Of a stretch of DNA of 64,000 nt, positions 51,381 to 59,880 are shown piece by piece. Every line of letters begins with the position of its first letter. Within the stretch, counting starts at the first letter, position 1. The position numbers and the translations under genes are program-made. Source of the DNA: Desulfovibrio sp. Fe33 (lineage in GTDB: Bacteria > Desulfobacterota > Desulfovibrionia > Desulfovibrionales > Desulfovibrionaceae); the NCBI RefSeq assembly GCF_028532725.1, contig NZ_JAQKGU010000004.1, forward strand, positions 186,001 through 250,000, written 5' to 3'. The notes under the pieces are model-generated. The model made no database searches. It had not been told where the DNA came from and saw only the letters and a program-made list of their open reading frames with translations.

Positions 51381-51947
51381 CTACGCCTTGGCGGACACGG
51401 CCAATTCCTCGGCCATGGGAAGCAGGGCGCGGCCGATGGCCGCAGCTCCGGCCGCATTGGGGTGCAGGCCGTCCAGCAGGGTCAGGGACGGGTCGCCCTG
51501 ATACGGAGCGAGGATGTCCGGGAACAGGGGGAGGCCGTACCGCTCGGCCAGGGCCGGGAATACGGCTTCAAAGTCCGTCCGGTAGGCCTCGTCCGGATTG
51601 AGACCGGCGTTTACGCCCACCAACAGAACCGGAATGTTCCGCTTCCTGAACGCCTCGATAAGGAGGGCGAGCCGCGACTCGACATCCTCGGCCGGTTCGT
51701 CCAGAAAGCAATCGTTGGCCCCGAAGGCCAGGATCACGCCGTCCGGGTCGGCCTCGATCACCCGGTCAAGACGGCGCAGCCCGTCTTCGGCGGTATCGCC
51801 GGACACTCCGAAATTGAGACAGCGGGCGTCCACTCCCCGATCGCGCAGGGAGCGTTCCAGCACGGCGGGCAGGGCTTCGTCATGGGCGAGGCCGTAGCCT
51901 TCGGTCAGGCTGTCGCCGAAGCAGGCTATACGGAACGGGGAGGGCAT
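51381..51947 (-). CDS. SGNH/GDSL-family esterase (TesA-like)
   Basis: 188 residues, no signal peptide. RIACFGDSLTEGYGL holds the catalytic Ser12 (GDSL), LAFGANDCF holds the Asn block, and LDGLHPNAAG holds the Asp/His pair. This is the lysophospholipase/arylesterase type of SGNH hydrolase. It begins three bases after the stop of the RdgC-like C-terminal gene, so it is coupled to it. The substrate is unknown. Confidence 0.88.
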   Translation of the reverse strand: MPSPFRIACFGDSLTEGYGLAHDEALPAVLERSLRDRGVDARCLNFGVSGDTAEDGLRRLDRVIEADPDGVILAFGANDCFLDEPAEDVESRLALLIEAFRKRNIPVLLVGVNAGLNPDEAYRTDFEAVFPALAERYGLPLFPDILAPYQGDPSLTLLDGLHPNAAGAAAIGRALLPMAEELAVSAKA

Positions 51948-51950
51948 GGC

Positions 51951-52472
51951 CTAGCCGTTGATCCAGAGCTTCACCCTGGCGGATTCCTCGGCCCAGTCCT
52001 TGCTCAGGCGCAGGTTGAGGAATTGGGTGTAGGCCACGTCGATCATTTCGAGGCAACGCTCCAGCAGGAACATTTTTTCCAGGAACTTGGCGTCCGGGTC
52101 GTCGCCCTCGTCGTCCTTGGTGTTGATCTTCGGAGTCTTCAGGCCGGACAGGCCGAAGTCCGTGGAGTTGACCGTGACCAGCCATTCGTCCTCGTCCATG
52201 GAGAAGAGCAGTTGCGCCTTGTTGACCTTTTTGCCGGTACGCAGGCCGGTCTTGGCCTCGGACAGTTCGCCGGCCGGGCTGGATACCGTGGCCGTGGCCT
52301 TGGTTTCGCCCTCGCCGCCCTGAACGGAGACTTTCTGCTCCATTTGCAGGGTGAAGGTCCGGTTGTCTTCGAGCTTGAAGAGCACGGTATCCTGGTCTGT
52401 CTTGAACCAGAGCCAGGTCAGGAAGTCCTGGCCGAGCAGTGTGTTTTCGCGTTCAACGAGTGAAAGATCCAT
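51951..52472 (-). CDS. C-terminal half of a split RdgC-like protein
   Basis: 173 residues. MDLSLVERENTLLGQDFLTWLWFKTDQDT contains the GxDFLTWLW block of the RdgC C-terminal domain. The rest is a beta-rich segment with KFLEKMFLLERCLEMIDVAYTQFL near the end. It lies nine bases after the gene that carries the N-terminal RdgC-like half, GGAG before its ATG, so both halves are made separately. RdgC normally is one ~300-residue chain. Confidence 0.6.
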   Translation of the reverse strand: MDLSLVERENTLLGQDFLTWLWFKTDQDTVLFKLEDNRTFTLQMEQKVSVQGGEGETKATATVSSPAGELSEAKTGLRTGKKVNKAQLLFSMDEDEWLVTVNSTDFGLSGLKTPKINTKDDEGDDPDAKFLEKMFLLERCLEMIDVAYTQFLNLRLSKDWAEESARVKLWING

Positions 52473-52481
52473 GGCGTGCTC

Positions 52482-53096
52482 CTAAACGAAGATGGTCGGG
52501 TCGAGGTTTTCCAGCCTGGGCGCGGCGTCTTCGCCGAGGATGTCCATGGCCATGAAGAACGGGGTCAGCGGTTCCAGGTGGAGGTCGAAGGTCAGGGTGA
52601 AATGGTCTTCGAACAGGGAACGGACCTTGGCGTTGGTGGTGGACAGGTAAATCCGGTTGGCGGTCGGGTTCCAGATGATGTCGAAGACCGCCGGGATGGG
52701 CAGGGTGCGGGCGCGAAGCTTGAGGGCTACCTGTTCCTTGATCTCGCGTTTGCGGTCGCGGGAGACGAAGTTCTTGCCCTGCTCCTTGTTGTACGCGAGT
52801 TCCTTGTTCACCGCGATGGTGTTGTGCTTCTTGAGCACGGAAGGCGGGATGCGCCGGGTGTCCAGCCGCAGGGAGAAGGCGAAATAGTTGGCCTTTTCCG
52901 GCGGCGACACGGTCCAGTTCATGTCCAGCATGTCGTCGAGGTTGGTCCATCCGAAGGAACGCTCGTCGGCTGTGCCGTCGATGTCCACCATGCAGAATTG
53001 CCTCAGTTTTTCAGGCACCTGCTGAAGAAGTTCGGTAGGCACGTCTTCTATGATGCGGTATCGTGTCAGCCCGAGGCTGGAAGATAGAATGCTCAA
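52482..53096 (-). CDS. N-terminal half of a split RdgC-like protein (TTG start)
   Basis: 204 residues. SILSSSLGLTRYRIIEDVP begins at a TTG (53096-53094) with AAGGAG seven bases upstream; in-frame ATG codons further up would bring in a spacer without a ribosome site. FGWTNLDDML, RRIPPSVLKKH, DRKREIKEQVALKLRARTLPIP and the LEPLTPFF end match RdgC (the nucleoid-associated recombination protein). The downstream gene encodes the rest. Likely a ring-forming DNA-binding protein acting with RecA. Confidence 0.6.
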   Translation of the reverse strand: MSILSSSLGLTRYRIIEDVPTELLQQVPEKLRQFCMVDIDGTADERSFGWTNLDDMLDMNWTVSPPEKANYFAFSLRLDTRRIPPSVLKKHNTIAVNKELAYNKEQGKNFVSRDRKREIKEQVALKLRARTLPIPAVFDIIWNPTANRIYLSTTNAKVRSLFEDHFTLTFDLHLEPLTPFFMAMDILGEDAAPRLENLDPTIFV

Positions 53097-53261
53097 TTCA
53101 GGGCTCCTTGGGAGTTCATGTTCCGGGACCCATTCAGGTAAAACCTCTTGGCCTTCGTGTAAAGCGGATTTAGCTGGGGGAAGACGGCCGCCGTCTTTCG
53201 CGTTCCCTTGTTTTCCAGGAGTTTCGCGGCTATGCTCAAGGCTAAAAATCAGGAGAATATC

Positions 53262-53645
53262 ATGTCCAACAACGGGTTGCCGGAATTGATAGCGTATCTG
53301 GAAAAAGTGAGCGGCGAGGTCGGGCGCATCGAGGCGGAAGGAGAGCGCGCTTTGGCCGGTGAGGGACAGGCCGCCTTCCAGGCCTGCCTGGAACGGAAGG
53401 CAGGGTTGCTGGCCGGACTGGCTGAAAACGCAGGGGAATTCGTGGAGGAGATACCCGGAACGCTGGGCGACGATATAGCCGAGCGGCTTGAGCGGTTCTC
53501 CGCGAGCGCGGCGACGGCCCTTCGCATCGGCAGCGTCTTTTTCATGACGGCGCTGCTCTATCCCGAGGATCACAAGCCGGGCGAGCCCAATGACCTGGAG
53601 GCGTATATTGCTGAATTGCGGGCGCTGAACGGGGGCGAGGGCTAG
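53262..53645 (+). CDS. small helical protein, unknown
   Basis: 127 residues, mostly amphipathic helix with alternating Leu/Ala/Glu (EKVSGEVGRIEAEGERALAG and EIPGTLGDDIAERLERFSA). No membrane segment or recognisable domain. AGGAGAATATC precedes the ATG at 53262. It is divergent from the RdgC-like operon and overlaps the end of the convergent PilZ gene by four bases. Confidence 0.6.
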   Translation: MSNNGLPELIAYLEKVSGEVGRIEAEGERALAGEGQAAFQACLERKAGLLAGLAENAGEFVEEIPGTLGDDIAERLERFSASAATALRIGSVFFMTALLYPEDHKPGEPNDLEAYIAELRALNGGEG

Positions 53646-54205
53646 CTTTTCGTCCCCCTGGCGGCGACCCTGCGGGCGGCGAGCTGTTTTTCGCCTTCCA
53701 GGACGAGGTGGTCAACCGCTTCTTCCTGCTTCCGGTCCATGTCCTTGAATATGCAGCCGACCACGCCGCGTTCGTGGCGCACGACTTCGCAAGGGACGCT
53801 CTCAACCACTCGCCCGCCGTCCAAGAGCAAATCCATTTTGATCTTTGCTCCGGTCTTGATTCGGGGTTTCTCAAAGCGGAAGCCCAGGCCGGACGAGCTG
53901 ATGTCCGTCACCGGATACGTCTTGCCCAACCGGGGGATGAAGACGGCAAGCCCCTTGACCGTGACGCGGAACGCCTTGCGCTTGGTGATCCTGCCGTCCT
54001 TTATGGTGATGCTGAAACCGAGGGCGGCATCGTCGATCGGCTTGGAGTGGGAACTTTCGTTTTCGTGGGACGTTACGGACGGCGGCGCGGCCTTCTTGCT
54101 GCCTTTGCGGTCGGTTGCCGCAAGTTTGACCGTATCGGGCGCGGCCTGAGGACGGTCTTTCCCGGATCGGGAGAATATCTTGCCCAGAGAGTTGAGAATG
54201 CCCAT
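53642..54205 (-). CDS. PilZ-domain protein with charged N-terminus
   Basis: 187 residues. About 70 residues of Lys/Ser/Asp-rich linker precede a PilZ domain beginning RKAFRVTVKGLAVFI (the R-x-x-x-R box) with DISSSGLGFRFEKP (D-x-S-x-x-G) 30 residues later. It should bind cyclic di-GMP. This is the second PilZ gene in the window. No neighbour explains it. Confidence 0.82.
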   Translation of the reverse strand: MGILNSLGKIFSRSGKDRPQAAPDTVKLAATDRKGSKKAAPPSVTSHENESSHSKPIDDAALGFSITIKDGRITKRKAFRVTVKGLAVFIPRLGKTYPVTDISSSGLGFRFEKPRIKTGAKIKMDLLLDGGRVVESVPCEVVRHERGVVGCIFKDMDRKQEEAVDHLVLEGEKQLAARRVAARGTKS

Positions 54206-54458
54206 GCGCTGTCGTTTGTTGAAGGGTTTCGCGTCTGTCGCCGATATTAGGCCAAAGCCCGGATTCTGACAAGCGAACGGCAGCGGGGACTATCGCGGCG
54301 GGGAGCCTGCCGTCTGTCCGCGCCAAGCGGGGGACGGTTGCGGTTCCGTTGCGCGGCGGAGGAATCGCCCAAATGGCGATATGGGGTTGACAACAAGCCT
54401 GTTCGAGGGGCAATAAGGTATATCTTTCAAGTAAATTGGGCGATCGAGGAGGAATAAC

Positions 54459-54602
54459 ATGATTGGCGAACTGCTTCACGGCATGACTCAGAGCACCGGT
54501 GCCGGATTTGTCGGCGTGTCCCTGATTTTCATTTATCTGGCCTGGATTCTCGCCATCGGCGTCATCCGCGTGCGCGAGGCCATGCACGACAGCCACCACT
54601 AG
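54459..54602 (+). CDS. 47-residue single-helix membrane protein, unknown
   Basis: MIGELLHGMTQSTGAGFVG begins it, followed by a hydrophobic helix (about residues 18-36) and an amphipathic tail ending in HDSHH. GAGGAGGAATAAC places a perfect ribosome site before the ATG at 54459. TTGACA at about 54388 could be its -35, though the -10 is poor. A terminator follows at 54652. Such tiny membrane proteins are common; the role is unknown. It is likely missed by length-limited gene finders. Confidence 0.6.
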   Translation: MIGELLHGMTQSTGAGFVGVSLIFIYLAWILAIGVIRVREAMHDSHH

Positions 54603-54651
54603 AACGCAGGAAAACGCGGTTTTCGAATCGCGTATCCGACTCTATTTTTGA

Positions 54652-54685
54652 GAAGCCGCTTCCCTTTGTCGGGGGAAGCGGCTTC
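54652..54685. terminator. bidirectional terminator
   Basis: GAAGCCGCTTCCC and GGGAAGCGGCTTC pair around a seven-base loop, with T-rich flanks, between the small gene (plus) and rmlA (minus). Confidence 0.8.
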
Positions 54686-54712
54686 GTCGTTTTCAAGATT
54701 CGGGAGGGCCGA

Positions 54713-55594
54713 TCAGAACATGCCCTGAGCTTCCTTGGCCACCTCCATGAGGTAGCGGCCATAGTCGTTGTTGCTCATTTCCGAGGCCAGCCGCATGAGC
54801 TGGTCGCGTGAGATGAAGCCCATGCGGTAGCCGATCTCCTCGGGGCTGGAGATGACGTATCCCTGCCGGGCCTGGACCGCGCGCACGAAGCCGGACGCCC
54901 CGTGCAGCGACTCGTGGGTGCCCATGTCGAGCCAGGCGTAGCCCCGGCCCAAGGTCTGGACCTCCAGGTCGCCGCGTTCGAGGTAGAGCTTGTTGATGTC
55001 CGTGATTTCAAGCTCCCCGCGTGCCGACGGCTTGAGCGAGCGAGCCATGTCGATGACGTCGTTGTCGTAGAAGTAGAGGCCCGTGACGGCGTATTTCGAT
55101 TTGGGATTGGCCGGTTTTTCCTCGATGGAGAGCGCCTTGAAGTTCTTGTCGAATTCCACCACGCCGTAGCGCTCCGGGTCCTTGACCATGTAGGCGAAGA
55201 CCAGGCCGCCCTTTTGGAGTCGGCCTGCGGATTTCAGGATGGAGCCGAGGCCGTGGCCGTGGAAAATGTTGTCGCCCAGCACCAGGCAGACGTTGTCGCC
55301 GCCGATGAACTCCTCGCCGATGAGAAACGCCTGGGCCAGCCCTTCCGGTTTGGGCTGCTCGCGGTAGCTCAGGTTCAGGCCGAGTTGGGAGCCGTCGCCG
55401 AGGAGCTTTTGGAAATTGGGCAGGTCGTGGGGGGTGGAGATTATCAGTATGTCCCGGATGTCCGCCAGCATCAGGGTGGACAGGGGGTAGTAGATCATCG
55501 GCTTGTCGTAAACGGGCAGCAGTTGCTTGCTGACTACCCTGGTCAGCGGATGGAGCCGGGTGCCGGAGCCGCCTGCTAGGATGATGCCTTTCAT
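54713..55594 (-). CDS. rfbA: glucose-1-phosphate thymidylyltransferase
   Basis: 293 residues. [37 protein letters not shown] is the nucleotidyltransferase signature with GGSGTRL and the Lys in [21 protein letters not shown] and [13 protein letters not shown] are the sugar-binding loops. It makes dTDP-glucose for dTDP-rhamnose and LPS or other glycan synthesis. AGAGG precedes the ATG at 55594. rmlB, C and D are not adjacent, so the cluster is incomplete here. Confidence 0.94.
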   Translation of the reverse strand: MKGIILAGGSGTRLHPLTRVVSKQLLPVYDKPMIYYPLSTLMLADIRDILIISTPHDLPNFQKLLGDGSQLGLNLSYREQPKPEGLAQAFLIGEEFIGGDNVCLVLGDNIFHGHGLGSILKSAGRLQKGGLVFAYMVKDPERYGVVEFDKNFKALSIEEKPANPKSKYAVTGLYFYDNDVIDMARSLKPSARGELEITDINKLYLERGDLEVQTLGRGYAWLDMGTHESLHGASGFVRAVQARQGYVISSPEEIGYRMGFISRDQLMRLASEMSNNDYGRYLMEVAKEAQGMF

Positions 55595-55732
55595 GTATGC
55601 CTCTGAGTGCTTTGATTTACTTCGATTTCGAGTTAGGATACATCCCAACTGCGTGAATGTTGCCTTACTATAGGGCCGGGATAAAAGCAAAAGCAACAGG
55701 CCCGGGCGCATCCTCAATACAAGGTGTAGATA

Positions 55733-56464
55733 ATGTATCCGTATTTTCAATATTCCGGCGGCATCCTCCCCGCGTTGCTTCTTCTGGTGGCGCTTTTCTT
55801 TCTGTTCGTCTTTTTGCCCGTGTCTCTGGTGGCCGACGCCTTTTCCAAGCTGGGGCTGACCCCGGCACAGGGAGTGCTCATGTTCATCGCTATCCTGCTC
55901 GGGCGCATGGTCAATATTCCGGTCCATACCAGCGAGCGTCTGGTGGTGGTCAGCAAGCCCCGCACCGTCAGCTTCGGCATGGACGAGGGCGGCCGTCCCG
56001 TGCGCATCGAGGCGGGTGGTGAGAGCGAGCTGAAGAAGCAGGTTTTCGCCATCAATGTGGGCGGTTTTCTCATGCCCCTGCTTTTGAGCATTACCTTCAT
56101 CATACGCCAGCACATGATTTTTCAGGCGGACGGGGTGTACCCGTGGATCGGTTTCGTCATGCTCATGGTCGCGGGCGGGTGCTACGCCATGTCCAAGCCC
56201 GATCCGTTCACCGGCATACGCATCCCCCTGGTTCTGCCCGCCCTGATAACCTTCCTGTGCGTATATTTCTTCGTGCCCCAGGAGTACCGCCCCGTGGCCG
56301 CCTATGTGGCCGGAACCATGGGGGCCGTGCTCGGCGGCAATATCGTCCCGCTTCTGGTGCCGCGCACCCGCAACCAGGTGGGCACGCCGTTGGTCTCAAT
56401 CGGCGGTCCCGGCACTTTCGGCGGCGTGTTCGTGGCCGGTATCCTGTCGGTTCTGTTGGCCTGA
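55733..56464 (+). CDS. DUF1614 membrane protein
   Basis: 243 residues with about six membrane segments. [19 protein letters not shown] and [17 protein letters not shown] match DUF1614, a family of small integral membrane proteins of unknown function. It starts [16 protein letters not shown] with AAGGTG ten bases upstream. The next gene, MoaB-like, begins 16 bases after the stop, so the two are likely cotranscribed. Confidence 0.78.
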   Translation: MYPYFQYSGGILPALLLLVALFFLFVFLPVSLVADAFSKLGLTPAQGVLMFIAILLGRMVNIPVHTSERLVVVSKPRTVSFGMDEGGRPVRIEAGGESELKKQVFAINVGGFLMPLLLSITFIIRQHMIFQADGVYPWIGFVMLMVAGGCYAMSKPDPFTGIRIPLVLPALITFLCVYFFVPQEYRPVAAYVAGTMGAVLGGNIVPLLVPRTRNQVGTPLVSIGGPGTFGGVFVAGILSVLLA

Positions 56465-56480
56465 TAGGCAAAGGAGAATC

Positions 56481-57272
56481 ATGTCCTGCAAGAATCTGAA
56501 TCTGCGGCTGGCGGCCCCCGTACAACGGGGCGGTCTTATTCATCTTTGTTCCGCCGCCGGGGGAGCTTTTCCCGCCCCCCTGGTCATGGATGCGATTCGT
56601 CCCGGCCTGCGCGCGGGCGACCGGCTGACCGGAGAGGGCGGCGCATTCCTGGTCCGTTCGTCGGGATGGCTGCCCGGGGGGGCGGAAGCCGCGTCCCGTC
56701 CCCTGTATCTCGTCGAGGCCCTCGACGACATGACGCCTGGCGAAGGCCGTTTCGAAGTTTCGCGCACCGGCTACGCCCTGGCGTGGATCACCCTGAGCGA
56801 CAAGGGGGCCAGGGGCGAGCGGGTGGACGAGTCCGGCCCGCTGGTGGGCAGACTCGTGGCGGAGGCCTTGGAACTGAATTGCGTGCAGGGATTCGTCATC
56901 CCGGACGAGGAGGGTGAGCTCAAAGCCCTCCTGGCCGATCTGGCCCTGACCCAGGGCTTCGATCTCATCCTGACCACGGGCGGCACCGGAGTAGCTCCTC
57001 GGGACGTCTCTCCCGAAGCTACACTGGCGGTCATCGAGAAAAGGCTGCCGGGCTACGAGCGGGCCATGACCGCGGCCAGTCTGGCCAAGACCCCGCAAGG
57101 GGCCATTTCCCGCGCCGTGGCCGGAACCCTGGGGCGCGCGGTCATCGTCAACATGCCGGGCAGTCCCAAGGCTGTGGCCGAATGCCTCGCGCCGCTGCTG
57201 CCGACCTTCCGCCACACATTGGAGAAGCTTCAGGGCGATCCGTCCGACTGTGCTGTGTTGCGCCGCGATTGA
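56481..57272 (+). CDS. MoaB/Mog-like molybdopterin biosynthesis protein with N-terminal extension
   Basis: 263 residues. From about residue 95 on it is a MoaB/Mog fold: ALAWITLSDKGARGERVDESGPL, LILTTGGTGVAPRDVSPEAT and VNMPGSPKAVAECL. This fold adenylylates molybdopterin or binds the cofactor. About 90 extra N-terminal residues (beta-rich, SAAGGAFPAPLVMDAI) have no known match. AAGGAG precedes the ATG at 56481. The modAB locus in this window gives a molybdenum connection. Confidence 0.83.
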   Translation: MSCKNLNLRLAAPVQRGGLIHLCSAAGGAFPAPLVMDAIRPGLRAGDRLTGEGGAFLVRSSGWLPGGAEAASRPLYLVEALDDMTPGEGRFEVSRTGYALAWITLSDKGARGERVDESGPLVGRLVAEALELNCVQGFVIPDEEGELKALLADLALTQGFDLILTTGGTGVAPRDVSPEATLAVIEKRLPGYERAMTAASLAKTPQGAISRAVAGTLGRAVIVNMPGSPKAVAECLAPLLPTFRHTLEKLQGDPSDCAVLRRD

Positions 57273-57370
57273 CCTTTGGGGTTGCAGCCAGCAAAGAGAG
57301 TTGATAAATAGTTGGATTGATGATTGTTGATGGTTCAACTTAACGTGCAATTTCAGGCAGGAATCCGAAT

Positions 57371-58732
57371 ATGAACCGTACCCGGTTTTTGTTTTTGGCT
57401 TTTATCCTCTCGACCGTCCTGGCTTCGGCCGGCATTGTTTCCGCTCAGGATGCCGATCCCGCCATGAGCAGCGCGGCAACGGACGACATCTCCGGTCCGT
57501 ACGACCTTGAGCGATGCGTTCAGCGGGCCTTGACGGCCAATCCGAACATGCAGGCCATCCGAGCCCAGTTGAAGGGCGCGGAATTCGGCCAGAGGTCCGC
57601 ATTGGGCCAGTTCGGTCCGACTTTGGGCGGCGCTTACGGGTACACCCATTACAATCGGGGCAATAGCTACAGCGGCAAGGAAGATGATTGGGTCGCCTCC
57701 TTGAATCTTTCCCAGCCGATCTTCCAGGGCTTCAACCTCCTGGCCAACTGGCAGAAGGCCAAGTTGAACAGGGAGTCCACCGAGGCTTCGCTGACCAATG
57801 TGGAATTGACCCTGATCGAGTCCGTCCAGGCCAACTTCCTGTCCCTGCTCAAGGCGCGCATGGACGTCAAGAGCGCCGAGGATTCGGTTGCCCGCCTGGA
57901 GTCTCAGCTCAAAGTGACCAACGCTTTTTACGAAGTCGGTCTGCGGCCCAAGGCCGAGGTCCTGGACGCGGAGGTCGACCTGGCCACCGCCAAGCAGTTG
58001 CTTCTCAAATCGCGCAACAATGTCTCCACCCAGGAGGCCCAGCTCAACACCTTGCTGAACATTCCCCTGGAATCCCCGGTTCAGTACGTGGGCGAACTGA
58101 AATACATTCCTTTTGATCTGACCCTGAGGGATTGCCTGACCAGGGCCTACGCGAACCGTCCCGACCTGATTATCGGCCAGAAGAGCGTGGAAATTGCCCA
58201 GAAGGACGTGACCATGTCCGAGAGCAGCTTCTATCCCTCGGTCACCGGTCGTTGGGATTACGTCACCCGCGGCGACGATCCGTCCGTCAGCGGCTCCGGC
58301 TACTACTCCGAATCGGCCAGTGAATACTGGACCGCCGGAGTGGACGCCTCCATGGAAATCTTCCAGTGGGGAGCCGACTACTACGATTCCAAGCGCTACG
58401 ACGAGATGGTCAATCAGATGCAGGCCGACCTGGAAAACACCCGGCTCAACGCAGGGTTCGAGGTCAAGAGCTCCATCCTGAATCTGCAGGAGGCGGCCGA
58501 TCGCATTACCGTGGCCAAGAAGTCCGTGGTGGCTGCCGAGGAGGCCTACCGCATGGCCGTGGCCCGCTATCAGGCGCAGGTCGGCACCAACACCGACGTG
58601 CTCAACGCTCAGGAGCGTCTGAGCCTGGCCGAAGCGCAGCTTTCCCAGGCAATGGCCGATTACGGTACCGCCGTTTCCAAGCTTTACGTGGCCATGGGCG
58701 AGAAGAATCTCGGCCTCAAGGAGGTCAAGTAG
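57371..58732 (+). CDS. TolC-family outer-membrane efflux protein
   Basis: 453 residues. A signal peptide (MNRTRFLFLAFILSTVLASA) and two similar helical halves are visible: DLERCVQRALTANPNMQAI and DCLTRAYANRPDLIIGQK mark their starts, each followed by long helices (for example RESTEASLTNVELTLIES). This is the trimeric outer-membrane exit duct for RND or type I export systems; the inner-membrane partner is not here. It lies four bases before a zinc-ribbon gene. Confidence 0.9.
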   Translation: MNRTRFLFLAFILSTVLASAGIVSAQDADPAMSSAATDDISGPYDLERCVQRALTANPNMQAIRAQLKGAEFGQRSALGQFGPTLGGAYGYTHYNRGNSYSGKEDDWVASLNLSQPIFQGFNLLANWQKAKLNRESTEASLTNVELTLIESVQANFLSLLKARMDVKSAEDSVARLESQLKVTNAFYEVGLRPKAEVLDAEVDLATAKQLLLKSRNNVSTQEAQLNTLLNIPLESPVQYVGELKYIPFDLTLRDCLTRAYANRPDLIIGQKSVEIAQKDVTMSESSFYPSVTGRWDYVTRGDDPSVSGSGYYSESASEYWTAGVDASMEIFQWGADYYDSKRYDEMVNQMQADLENTRLNAGFEVKSSILNLQEAADRITVAKKSVVAAEEAYRMAVARYQAQVGTNTDVLNAQERLSLAEAQLSQAMADYGTAVSKLYVAMGEKNLGLKEVK

Positions 58733-58736
58733 CCGC

Positions 58737-58943
58737 ATGACGTTCGGGCGCAAGCGCACCTGGCTCGCCAAGGGCATGAAATGTGAGAAGTGCGGTCTTG
58801 ACCTGACCACGTACAGGGGATGCCGCGAGGTGACGCTGAAGTGTCCATCCTGCGGCGAGGTCTATGATCTCAGGGAATTCTCGGCCAGGATGGACGAGGA
58901 CTTCGAGGAGGAAATGGGTTTTGTGCCCATGGACCGGATTTGA
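58737..58943 (+). CDS. small dual-CXXC zinc-ribbon protein
   Basis: 68 residues. KCEKCGLDL and KCPSCGEVYDL give four zinc ligands (C-x2-C and C-x2-C). The rest is charged. Small zinc ribbons of this kind are usually nucleic-acid or protein adaptors; its role here is unknown. It begins four bases after the tolC stop and ends 19 bases before the mltB start. Confidence 0.7.
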   Translation: MTFGRKRTWLAKGMKCEKCGLDLTTYRGCREVTLKCPSCGEVYDLREFSARMDEDFEEEMGFVPMDRI

Positions 58944-58962
58944 CTCTCCGCCAAAAAGGCGC

Positions 58963-59874
58963 ATGAAACGCGCGGCCATCGGATTCTCGTTGGCCGCCGT
59001 TTTCATATGCGCCTTCGGCTTGTCCATTGCGGCGGCGGGCGGGTTGTGGGACCCGCTGGTGGATAGGCTCGCGGACGATGGGTTTGAGCGGCGCAAGATC
59101 GCCTACCTGTTTTCCAGCCCCGATCTTGAGTTCCGGCCTGAGATCATGTCCCGCAAGATGAACGTTCTGCTCAATACCCGGCTTTCCTCCAGGGAGCCGG
59201 GGCCGCATCCGGAGCCGCAGGTCATGGACCGATACCTGAATCCGCTGCTCATTGCCGGAGCCTACGCCTTCTATCGCGAGCATCGCGCCGACCTGACCCT
59301 GATCCACGAAAAATACGGGGTGCCGGGCGAGATTCTGACCGCGCTCATGCTGTTGGAGACTCGGCTGGGCATGAGCGTCGGCGACCACAATGGATTCACC
59401 ATTCTGGCCTCCATGGCCCTGGCTGGGGATTTTGATCTCATCAGTGATCGCATCAAGCGGACCGACCTGTCCGACGAGACCGTGGATTGGCTCAGGAAGC
59501 GGACCCGGGAGAAGGGCGATTGGGCCTACGAGGAACTCAAGGCGCTCATTCGCTACGCACAGCGCAACGGGCAGGACCCGCTGACCATCCGCAGTTCGGT
59601 GTATGGCGCTATCGGCCTCTGCCAGTTCATGCCGACCAGCGTGGAGCATTACGGCAGGGACGGGTCGGGAGACGGACGCATCGATCTTTTCGAGACGAGG
59701 GACGCCCTTTACAGCATGGCCAACTTCGTGGCCGAGCATGGCTGGAAGGATTCCATGACGCAGGAGCAGAAGCTCAGGGTCATCTATCACTACAATCACT
59801 CCGAGAGCTACGCCCTGACCGTTCTGGCCGTGGCGGACAGGATCGCCAAGACCCGGGAGCTCTTCGGGGGCTGA
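58963..59874 (+). CDS. mltB: membrane-bound lytic murein transglycosylase B
   Basis: 303 residues. An N-terminal hydrophobic segment (MKRAAIGFSLAAVFICAFGLSIA) precedes the SLT-type domain: HEKYGVPGEILTALMLLETRLGM contains the catalytic Glu, and VYGAIGLCQFMPTSVEHYGRDG is the second block. This is the MltB branch, with no clear lipobox. It cleaves peptidoglycan in the periplasm. The gene overlaps nothing and follows the zinc-ribbon gene by 19 bases. Confidence 0.9.
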   Translation: MKRAAIGFSLAAVFICAFGLSIAAAGGLWDPLVDRLADDGFERRKIAYLFSSPDLEFRPEIMSRKMNVLLNTRLSSREPGPHPEPQVMDRYLNPLLIAGAYAFYREHRADLTLIHEKYGVPGEILTALMLLETRLGMSVGDHNGFTILASMALAGDFDLISDRIKRTDLSDETVDWLRKRTREKGDWAYEELKALIRYAQRNGQDPLTIRSSVYGAIGLCQFMPTSVEHYGRDGSGDGRIDLFETRDALYSMANFVAEHGWKDSMTQEQKLRVIYHYNHSESYALTVLAVADRIAKTRELFGG

Positions 59875-59880
59875 TTCGGA

